Origin: Phyllobacteriaceae bacterium
GTDB lineage: Bacteria; Pseudomonadota; Alphaproteobacteria; Rhizobiales; Rhizobiaceae
Reading direction: 5' to 3'
Assembly: GCA_029279965.1 (NCBI GenBank)
Contig: JAJUHJ010000010.1
Location: 1-48,818, forward strand
Length of the DNA: 48,818 nt
Both the position numbers and the translations under genes were made by a program. The notes below the pieces were generated by a model that did not search any database, had not been told where the DNA came from, and saw only the letters and a list, made by a program, of their open reading frames with translations. This document shows positions 42,727 through 48,818 of the stretch, piece by piece. Within the stretch, counting starts at the first letter, position 1; every line of letters begins with the position of its first letter.

Positions 42727-44511
42727 ATGGAAGCAATCTTCTCTGGCTATGAAGCCTATATCGCCCTTGCGCTGCTCGTAGCGCTTTTTGCTGCTTTCAT
42801 CCTGGAGCTGTATCCGCCTGAGGTGACTGCCATCGGCGGGGCGGCTGCATTCATGCTCGCAGGTTTTGTGCCGATTGGGGATGTGATGTCGGTCTTCGCC
42901 AATCCGGCTCCGATTACCATTGCCGCCATGTTCGTCCTTTCCGGCGCGCTGGTGCGCACCGGCGTCCTCGAGGCCGTGTCGGAGATGATCGTCTCGCGTG
43001 CCAAGGATCGCCCCGCAACGGCGCTTCTGGTATTTGTCCTGGCGGCCATCGGCGCCTCCGCCTTCATGAACAACACGCCCGTCGTTCTGATCCTGATCCC
43101 AATCGTCATCCGTCTTGCCGATGCACTGGCGGTCGCGCCCACCCGACTGCTCATACCCCTGTCGTATGTCTCGATCCTGGGCGGTACCTGCACGCTGATT
43201 GGCACCTCGACCAACCTTCTGGTGGACGGCGTTGCTACCGAGAGCGGGTTGGAGCCGTTTTCCATTTTCGAGATCACGCCCGTGGGTATTGTGGCGGTTA
43301 TTGCAGGTGTCGTCATCCTGCTGATCCTGGGCCGGTTCACGCTGCCCGATCGAGGGGTGACAGACGATGACGCGACCAGGGCCGAAACGGAATTCTTCTC
43401 GGAGATCACTGTGCGCGCCGAGGGCCGCTACACCGGTCATCCGATTGGCGAGATCGCCGATTTTCAGCGTCCGGGACTGCGGATTGTCGGGCTCAGAAGC
43501 GGCAATGACGTTATACGCTCGCGTATCGACGAGCACACGATGAAGAAGGGCGATGCGCTGATCATACGGGCGACGACCTCTGAATTGCTCACGTTGAACG
43601 AGCGTGAGGATTTGCGCGTCGGTTTAAGACGCGGTCCTGTACGCCAGGCGGAGCGCGTCGTCGTTGAAGCGGTCGTAGCACCGCGCCGGGCAAGCGCTGG
43701 TCAGCGCATCGCAGATCTCACCCTTGGCCGACGGTTCGGCGTGCGCGTGCTCGGCGCCCATCGCCACCGCCATATCCCCGGACCCGATCTCGACAATGTG
43801 CGTTTGAAGCCGGCCGACAAGCTTCTGCTTGAAGGGCCTGCCGCCAGCTTCGATGCGCTGGCCGAAGAGGCAGACCTGGTAGCCGTCTCCCGTCCCAGCG
43901 GCCGGGCCTTCCGCCGGAAGATGGCGCCCGTCGCCGTGTTGGCTCTGGCAGCGGTGGTTCTTCTTTCTGCCTACGGTGTCGCCGATATCGGGGCGCTTGC
44001 GCTGTTGGCGGTGGCGGGCATCCTGCTGTTACGCTGTATCGATGCTGACGAGGCGTGGGGCGCCATCGACGCCTCTATTCTCATCCTCATCTTTGCCATG
44101 CTGGTGGTGGGTGAGGGGCTTCAGGAGGCAGGCAGTGTCGAACTTATCGTGGGGACCATCGCGCCCCTGCTCACCACCCTGCCGCCGTTTCTGACATTGT
44201 TGGCTGTTTATCTGCTGACCTCAGTGCTCACTGAGTTTGTGACCAATAACGCGGTCGCGGTGCTGCTCACGCCTGTTGTCATTGCGCTTGCGGAGCAACT
44301 CGGTGTGGACCCCCGCCCGTTCGTCGTTGCGGTGATGTTCGGTGCCAGCGCCAGCTTCGCCACGCCCATCGGCTACCAGACAAATACGCTGGTTTATGGC
44401 GCAGGTGACTATCGCTTTTCAGACTTCTTGAAGATCGGCCTCCCGATGAACATCATCGTGGGCTTGGCGAGCGTTCTGGCGATTCACTTCTTTTTTCCGA
44501 TGGAACAGTGA
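42727..44511 (+). CDS. SLC13-family permease with central TrkA-C domains
   Basis: Inner-membrane transporter of 594 residues. The two transmembrane halves (about 10-205 and 395-590) flank a cytoplasmic region (about 215-380) made of two TrkA-C/RCK-type domains (for example GEIADFQRPGLRIVGLRSGN and KKGDALIIRATTSEL), which in related proteins bind ligand and regulate transport. SAFMNNTPVVLILIPIVIRL and TEFVTNNAVAVLLTPVVIAL are the paired SLC13/DASS motifs, with STNLLVDG and PIGYQTNTLVYG. Substrates in this group are sulphate, dicarboxylates or citrate; placement after modABC hints at an oxyanion, but that is inference. Confidence 0.88.
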   Translation: MEAIFSGYEAYIALALLVALFAAFILELYPPEVTAIGGAAAFMLAGFVPIGDVMSVFANPAPITIAAMFVLSGALVRTGVLEAVSEMIVSRAKDRPATALLVFVLAAIGASAFMNNTPVVLILIPIVIRLADALAVAPTRLLIPLSYVSILGGTCTLIGTSTNLLVDGVATESGLEPFSIFEITPVGIVAVIAGVVILLILGRFTLPDRGVTDDDATRAETEFFSEITVRAEGRYTGHPIGEIADFQRPGLRIVGLRSGNDVIRSRIDEHTMKKGDALIIRATTSELLTLNEREDLRVGLRRGPVRQAERVVVEAVVAPRRASAGQRIADLTLGRRFGVRVLGAHRHRHIPGPDLDNVRLKPADKLLLEGPAASFDALAEEADLVAVSRPSGRAFRRKMAPVAVLALAAVVLLSAYGVADIGALALLAVAGILLLRCIDADEAWGAIDASILILIFAMLVVGEGLQEAGSVELIVGTIAPLLTTLPPFLTLLAVYLLTSVLTEFVTNNAVAVLLTPVVIALAEQLGVDPRPFVVAVMFGASASFATPIGYQTNTLVYGAGDYRFSDFLKIGLPMNIIVGLASVLAIHFFFPMEQ

Positions 44512-44538
44512 TTCATTTCTGGAAGAACGATGCGCGGA

Positions 44539-45747
44539 TTAACCAGACTGCACCTCCACGTGCTTTCGGAAGGACGAGCTGTGCGCCAGAAATTCGCCGA
44601 TCCTTTCGACAGCACGCAGGATGTTTTCCTCCGAATTCGCGTAGGAAATCCGAATGTATCCCTCGCCGAGCACACCAAAATCCGGGCCGCCGATGAGCGC
44701 CACGCCGGCCTCTTCCAATAGGGCGGAGGCCAGCGGTTTTGCCTTCCAACCTGTTTCAAGGATATTGGCGAAGGCATAGAAGGCGCCCTTCGGTGTCAGG
44801 CAGGACACCCCTTCAAGGCCATTCAGCCCTTCGACGACAATTTGCCGACGCGTGTCGAACGCATGCATCATGTTTTCCACCTGGTCCTGCGGGCCATCGA
44901 TGGCGGCAATGCCCGCATACTGCGCTGGCGCGTTGACGCAGGACCAGCAATTGACGGCGAGCTTGCGCACCTTGTCGTAGAGCGCGTCGGGCCAGATGGA
45001 CCAGCCAAGCCGCCACCCTGTCATCGCCCATGTTTTCGACCAGCCATTGAGCACGATCAGCCGGTCGCGGATGTCTGGAAAGGCGAGAAGCGATGTGGCT
45101 TTCTCGCCATCATAGGTCATGACGTCGTAAATCTCGTCTGACAGGATCGCTACCTGCGGGTGGGCTTCCAGGCCCCTGACGAGCTTCTCGATCTCTGCGC
45201 GCGAGGTGACGCCACCGGTTGGATTGGCGGGCGAGTTGAGAATGAGCAGACGTGTCTGCGGAGTGATGAGGGCGAGGGTCTCCTCCGCGGAGAACGCGAA
45301 GCCGTTTTCCTCCCGGATGGGCACAGGCACCGGCGTTGCGCCGGTAAATTCGATCATGGAGCGGTAAATGGGAAAGCCCGGATCAGGGTAGAGAATTTCC
45401 GTTCCCGGTTCGCCGAACATGACAATAGCGGCATACATGGTCGGCTTGCCGCCGGGCAGGATCATAATGCTGTCAGGCGAAACCTCCACCCCCGTGGTGG
45501 CAAGGGTGCGGCGTGCCACTGCCTCTCGGGCGGGGAGAATGCCGACTGCCGGCGTATAGCCATGATGCCCGTCGCGCAGTGCTTTCACGGCCGCTTCCAC
45601 GATATGATCCGGTGTTTGGAAATCCGGCTGTCCGATCCCAAGGTTGATGATGTCGCGCCCCTGATGAGCCAGCTCCGTCGCTCGCGCCAGAACGGCAAAA
45701 GCGTTTTCCTCACCTATACGGTCGAAAGCGGGCACGGTCTGGAGCAT
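44539..45747 (-). CDS. PLP-dependent aminotransferase, class I/II
   Basis: Fold-type I aminotransferase of 402 residues (COG0436). Cofactor residues are Asn175 in SPANPTGG, Asp204 and Tyr207 in LSDEIYDVM, and the Schiff-base Lys238 in NGWSKTWAMTGWRLGW; the substrate-carboxylate arginine is probably in YIRISYANSEE near the C-terminus. This group includes aspartate, alanine, branched-chain and less-defined aminotransferases, so the amino acid used is not predictable. It is convergent with the SLC13 gene and divergent from the GNAT gene. Confidence 0.9.
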   Translation of the reverse strand: MLQTVPAFDRIGEENAFAVLARATELAHQGRDIINLGIGQPDFQTPDHIVEAAVKALRDGHHGYTPAVGILPAREAVARRTLATTGVEVSPDSIMILPGGKPTMYAAIVMFGEPGTEILYPDPGFPIYRSMIEFTGATPVPVPIREENGFAFSAEETLALITPQTRLLILNSPANPTGGVTSRAEIEKLVRGLEAHPQVAILSDEIYDVMTYDGEKATSLLAFPDIRDRLIVLNGWSKTWAMTGWRLGWSIWPDALYDKVRKLAVNCWSCVNAPAQYAGIAAIDGPQDQVENMMHAFDTRRQIVVEGLNGLEGVSCLTPKGAFYAFANILETGWKAKPLASALLEEAGVALIGGPDFGVLGEGYIRISYANSEENILRAVERIGEFLAHSSSFRKHVEVQSG

Positions 45748-45830
45748 TTCGGAAATCCCGTCTGGTTTTGTCTCGTTGCAGGTGCTTTTGTGAGACTTTG
45801 GATCGAAGACGTCAATTGAAGGACCCGTCT

Positions 45831-46523
45831 GTGAGAGACGTTAAGCATTGGGCAGCGCGGCCAAGACCCGTCCGCGAAGTTCTGGAGGGGCGCTATGTGC
45901 GGCTGGAGCCGCTGGACCCGGATACCCATGGAGACGGCCTCTTTGCCGCATCCAGCGTTGCTGACGCGGAGGAGCGTTTCCGCTGGCTGGGCGATGCGCC
46001 GCCACAAACCCGAGACGATTTCCAGCCTTGGCTGGAGAAGGCCGCTGCCAGCCATGATCCACTGTTCTTTGCCGTTATCGAAACCGCAACCGGCATCGTT
46101 TGCGGCCGGCAGGCAATCATGCGTATAGATGCGGCCAATGGCGTGGCAGAGATCGGCAGTATCTACTGGGGACCGCGCATCGCCAAGACGCGTCTTGCGA
46201 GTGAAGCGTTCTATCTCTTTGCCCGTTACATCTTTGATGACCTTGGGTACCGCCGCGTCGAATGGAAATGCAACGACCGCAATGCATCGTCAAAGCGCGC
46301 GGCGTTGCGCTTCGGTTTTTCCTTCGAAGGCGTGTTCCGGCAGCACATGGTGGTCAAGGGCGAAAACCGCGACACGGCCTGGTTCTCGCTTCTCGATCAT
46401 GAGTGGCCACTCGTTCGTCAGGCGATTGAGCTCTGGCTTGCGCCCGAAAACTTCGATACCGAGGAGCGGCAGAAGGAAAATCTCGGAATGTTCATGGAGA
46501 GAGTGCGTGGCGGAACAGCTTGA
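45831..46523 (+). CDS. GNAT-family N-acetyltransferase (RimJ/RimL-like)
   Basis: Acetyl-CoA-dependent acetyltransferase of 230 residues. The N-terminus VKHWAARPRPVREVLEGRYV and the core with RLASEAFYLFARYIFDDLGY (acetyl-CoA-binding region), then RVEWKCNDRNASSKRAALRF and FSFEGVFRQHMV, fit COG1670 RimJ/RimL-like enzymes that acetylate N-termini of ribosomal proteins or small molecules. There is no ATG. GTG at 45831 has GAAGGA eight bases away and removes an unsupported upstream stretch. Substrate unknown. A small membrane-protein gene follows 30 bases downstream, possibly cotranscribed. Confidence 0.85.
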   Translation: MRDVKHWAARPRPVREVLEGRYVRLEPLDPDTHGDGLFAASSVADAEERFRWLGDAPPQTRDDFQPWLEKAAASHDPLFFAVIETATGIVCGRQAIMRIDAANGVAEIGSIYWGPRIAKTRLASEAFYLFARYIFDDLGYRRVEWKCNDRNASSKRAALRFGFSFEGVFRQHMVVKGENRDTAWFSLLDHEWPLVRQAIELWLAPENFDTEERQKENLGMFMERVRGGTA

Positions 46524-46553
46524 CGAGGCAGGCACACACGGCGGGACTGCACC

Positions 46554-46757
46554 ATGAAGGAGAACCGCGACGCGATCGTGGGCGCAGCACTTGTCCTGAT
46601 CAGCTTCGGAATTGCAGCATTTCTCCTGCCACGCGTCGTTCTGGCGGTCGGAGAGTTTTCAACCTGGACGGCTGCTGCAGTGGCGGCGCTCTTCGTCGCC
46701 GCCTTCTTCGCCATTTTCTGGCTGCGCGCGCTCTGGCAGAGGTCCAAAGATAAGTAG
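46554..46757 (+). CDS. Small two-span membrane protein
   Basis: 67 residues with two hydrophobic helices (about 7-31 and 37-57), a short N-terminal MKENRD and a basic tail WQRSKDK. It starts 30 bases after the GNAT gene in the same direction and is probably part of its transcript. I do not recognise a family. Compactness and the strict alternation of charged ends and membrane spans argue that it is real. Confidence 0.6.
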   Translation: MKENRDAIVGAALVLISFGIAAFLLPRVVLAVGEFSTWTAAAVAALFVAAFFAIFWLRALWQRSKDK

Positions 46758-46780
46758 ACAAGCGCGATGCCGCGCCTGTC

Positions 46781-47914
46781 TCAGATCACATAGGCGCGCA
46801 GCGGCTCGAAACCGTTGAAGGCCACCGAAGCGTAGGTCGTCGTATAGGCACCGGTGCCCTCGATGAGGACCTCGTCGCCAACGGTGAGCGAGATCGGCAG
46901 CGGATACGGCGTCTTCTCGTAGAGCACGTCAGCAGAATCGCAGGTTGGCCCGGCGACAACGCATGGCGCGGTTTCCTCGCCATCGTGCGGGGTTGTCAGC
47001 GGATAGCGGATCGCCTCGTCCATCGTCTCGGCCAACCCGCCGAATTTGCCGATGTCCAGATAAACCCAGCGCACATCGTCATCGTCGGCTTTCCTCGAGA
47101 CCAGCACGACTTCCGACTTGATGACGCCGGCATTGCCAACCATGCCACGCCCCGGCTCTATGATGGTCTCGGGAAGGCGATTGCCGAAATGCTTTCTGAG
47201 CGCGGTAAAGATCGCCTGGCCGTAGGCCTCGGCCGCGGGCACGTCACGCAGGTACCGGGTGGGAAAACCGCCGCCCAAATTGACCATTTTCAGCGTAATG
47301 CCTTCTTCGGCCAGTACCTTGAAGACAACGCGGGCGTCTTCCAGCGCGCGGTCCCACGCCGAAAGGTCCGTTTGCTGTGAGCCGACATGGAACGACACGC
47401 CATAGGGGTCAAGACCAAGAGCCTTGGCGCGGCGCAGCACGTCCACGGCCATCGCCGGTGCACAGCCAAACTTCCGCGACAGGGGCCATTCGGCGCCTGC
47501 TCCATCCGTGAGAACGCGGCAGAAAACGCGAGAGCCTGGCGCGGCGCGCGCAACCTTTTCCACTTCTTCGACGCAGTCTACGGCGTAGAGTTGCACACCC
47601 AGCGCATAGGCGCGCGCGATATCGCGCTCCTTCTTGATCGTGTTGCCGTAGGAGATGCGCTCGGGCGAAGCGCCCGCATCGAGCACCATCTCGATTTCGG
47701 CCACCGATGCCGTGTCGAAAGAGGAGCCGAGCGCGGTGAGGAGCCGCAAAATCTCCGGGGCTGGATTGGCCTTCACCGCATAGAAAATTCGTGAATCCGG
47801 CAACGCCTTCTCAAAAGTACGATAGTTCTCTCGCACGACATCGAGATCCAGCACCATGCAGGGGCCGTCGGGACGTCGGGTGGCGAGAAAATCAAGGATG
47901 CGCTGTGTCGCCAT
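46781..47914 (-). CDS. Ornithine (lysine/ornithine) decarboxylase
   Basis: PLP-dependent fold-type III decarboxylase of 377 residues, the eukaryote-like class that makes putrescine from ornithine and often cadaverine from lysine. The PLP lysine is Lys48 in FYAVKANPAPE, His176 stacks on the ring (GVSFHVGSQQ), the phosphate loops are GGGFP (214-218) and EPGR (253-256), and the active-site Cys325 is in GPTCDSADV. ATG at 47914 has GGAG at good spacing; an upstream in-frame ATG at 47926 lacks one. It is preceded by a ~430-base leader of the speF type with its own promoter. Confidence 0.95.
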   Translation of the reverse strand: MATQRILDFLATRRPDGPCMVLDLDVVRENYRTFEKALPDSRIFYAVKANPAPEILRLLTALGSSFDTASVAEIEMVLDAGASPERISYGNTIKKERDIARAYALGVQLYAVDCVEEVEKVARAAPGSRVFCRVLTDGAGAEWPLSRKFGCAPAMAVDVLRRAKALGLDPYGVSFHVGSQQTDLSAWDRALEDARVVFKVLAEEGITLKMVNLGGGFPTRYLRDVPAAEAYGQAIFTALRKHFGNRLPETIIEPGRGMVGNAGVIKSEVVLVSRKADDDDVRWVYLDIGKFGGLAETMDEAIRYPLTTPHDGEETAPCVVAGPTCDSADVLYEKTPYPLPISLTVGDEVLIEGTGAYTTTYASVAFNGFEPLRAYVI

Positions 47915-47926
47915 CGGTTTCTCCAT

Positions 47927-48343
47927 CGCACGGTCGAACGACCGTTCTTAAAGCTCAAGCCTGTGCGGACGAGATCGCCCGCGGTGGACAAAGGATGCGG
48001 CTCGTCGTGCAATGGCCGGCGGGTGGAGAGCACCGGAGACCACGGCATGTCAGACGCATCGCGATGAGCATCCGCCGAAGGCGAAAGCTCGCTTTGTCTG
48101 CCTCAGCTTTGGATGGGAAGACCCGCTCCGCACTGCCGGCAATGAAGGTGTGCCTCTTCAGTAACCCCGGTTTTTGGACAACCGGCAGACACCAGAAAGG
48201 CCCGCACCGTCGTTGCTTCAAGATGTCCTCGATCCATCGGGTGGCCGTTGAATCGACTGGAGCGGTTAGGTCCAGGTACCATACCGGCTTTCTCGCCATA
48301 TCCGAGGTCCGGCGGACACCCACAGGCACGTGCGACTTTGGGC
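47927..48343 (-). ncRNA. speF-type leader RNA of the ornithine decarboxylase gene
   Basis: The long untranslated leader of the decarboxylase, running from a predicted start near 48343 to just before the gene. It contains several strong dyads, among them AGCGAGCTTTCGCCTTCGGC-type inverted segments around 48080, CGGTCGTTCGACCG (47934-47947) next to the ribosome site, and GTCCGCCGGAC (48309-48319). Position and length match the Rfam speF element described upstream of ornithine decarboxylase genes in alphaproteobacteria. A 114-codon open frame starting with an ATG at 48299 lies inside and might be a leader peptide. No covariance match could be run. Confidence 0.65.
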
Positions 48344-48349
48344 AGCCGC

Positions 48350-48378
48350 GATATAGTGGTACCCGCCTTCGTAATCAA
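48350..48378 (-). promoter_or_regulatory. Promoter of the decarboxylase leader
   Basis: The minus strand has TTGATT (48378-48373), a 17-base spacer and TATATC (48355-48350). It would start transcription near 48343, about 430 bases before the decarboxylase start codon. Confidence 0.6.
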
Positions 48379-48453
48379 TCGGAAATTTGCCGGCGCTTGA
48401 AAAAATTCCGGCAAGCGCCGAATGTCGGCTTTCGATATCGCATGGGGTGAGAC

Positions 48454-48579
48454 ATGACGGCCAATTTCGACCCGCTCAACAGTTTGCCCTTGCCAGCACC
48501 ATCGAGCGATGCGCCGCCGCGGGAATGCATTGTGGGCGCTCGTATGGCGGCCGTCCTGACCCTCTGGGGCAAGGTGTAG
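48454..48579 (+). CDS. Possible 41-residue leader ORF upstream of the LysR gene
   Basis: ATG at 48454 follows GGGGTGAG at a fair distance and opens a 41-codon frame starting MTANFDPLNSLPLPAPSSDA and ending VLTLWGKV. It stops six bases before the LysR start, so it could be a coupled small gene. I recognise no family and the GC-rich DNA makes chance frames likely. Confidence 0.3.
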   Translation: MTANFDPLNSLPLPAPSSDAPPRECIVGARMAAVLTLWGKV

Positions 48580-48584
48580 TTGCC

Positions 48585-48818
48585 ATGGACACGCTCACCC
48601 GCATGCGCGCGTTTCTTCACGTGGTCGAGGCTGAGGGATTTTCGGCCGCGGCGCGGAAAACCGGGCGGTCGAAGGCGCTGCTGTCGAAGTATGTGCGCGA
48701 GCTGGAGGATGAACTGGGCGCGCTGCTCCTCAATCGGACCACACGGCAATTCTCCCTCACCGAGGCGGGTTTGACCTACTTTCGGCGGGCCGGTGAACTG
48801 GTGCGCGAAATCGATGCG
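48585..48818 (+). CDS. LysR-family transcriptional regulator (5' part only)
   Basis: The first 78 codons of a LysR regulator, cut by the window edge. The N-terminal winged helix-turn-helix is complete: MDTLTRMRAFLHVVEAEGFS, then AARKTGRSKALLSKYVRELE and LLNRTTRQFSLTEAG. The effector domain is outside the window, so target and ligand cannot be predicted. It is divergent from the ornithine decarboxylase leader and may share the control region at 48379-48453. Confidence 0.92.
   Translation, partial: MDTLTRMRAFLHVVEAEGFSAAARKTGRSKALLSKYVRELEDELGALLLNRTTRQFSLTEAGLTYFRRAGELVREIDA

Noticed and set aside
42462-42752. 96-codon frame before the SLC13 permease
   Set aside because: It overlaps the permease start, lacks a ribosome site and has no recognisable domain.

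Overview
The window looks like a piece of the main chromosome of an alphaproteobacterium of the order Rhizobiales (Hyphomicrobiales). I cannot name the genus. The clues are GC-rich DNA, a CpdR / N-formylglutamate amidohydrolase / HisN-SuhB gene order like the one I recall from Sinorhizobium, an Omp10-type lipoprotein very like the Brucella protein, a ROSE-type heat-shock leader, and ~102-bp intergenic repeats of a kind common in this order. No IS element, integrase, CRISPR array or intact prophage is visible. Nearly all genes are housekeeping or envelope genes.

Layout. 1-3736 (minus): an ABC importer operon (ATPase, YnjB-like binding protein, two permeases, the last cut by the window edge). 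3956-7552: polysaccharide genes, with a Wzz-like chain-length protein divergent from UDP-glucose dehydrogenase and a translationally coupled nucleotide-sugar epimerase. 7609-7683: tRNA-Val(GAC). 7759-10200: cpdR, an N-formylglutamate amidohydrolase-like gene, a MmgR/suhB-type small RNA on the minus strand, and hisN. 10304-13299: alpha/beta hydrolase, small heat-shock protein behind a predicted RNA thermometer, threonine aldolase. 13780-20068: gltB-gltD glutamate synthase. 20141-26463: DUF459 protein, MltB-like lytic transglycosylase, galU, outer-membrane beta-barrel protein, and KpsF/KdsD sugar-phosphate isomerase. 26606-33274 (minus): hemH, 5'-nucleotidase, omp10-like lipoprotein, pabB and pepF. 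33420-36883: orphan sigma-54 response regulator and a DUF882/M15-type peptidoglycan peptidase with a long Ala/Pro-rich tail. 37240-39691: eda, an endolysin-like N-acetylmuramidase, and a DUF533 protein. 39886-44511: modABC and an SLC13-type permease. 44539-48818: aminotransferase, GNAT acetyltransferase, small membrane protein, ornithine decarboxylase with a long speF-type leader, and the start of a LysR regulator.

How the genes fit together. Envelope and sugar-nucleotide functions recur: Wzz, Ugd, epimerase, GalU, KdsD and the beta-barrel protein for polysaccharide; lytic transglycosylase, M15 peptidase and muramidase for peptidoglycan. Central nitrogen metabolism is represented by GltBD, and polyamine synthesis by the decarboxylase. 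Three RNA regulators are predicted: a MmgR-like sRNA, a ROSE thermometer and a speF leader.

The most unusual signal is the ~102-bp repeat family. At all three loci the same end of the element supplies the TAG stop codon of the adjacent minus-strand gene (wzz-like, hydrolase, eda), so a folded RNA would begin directly after the stop. I found no clearly new defence or biosynthetic system.
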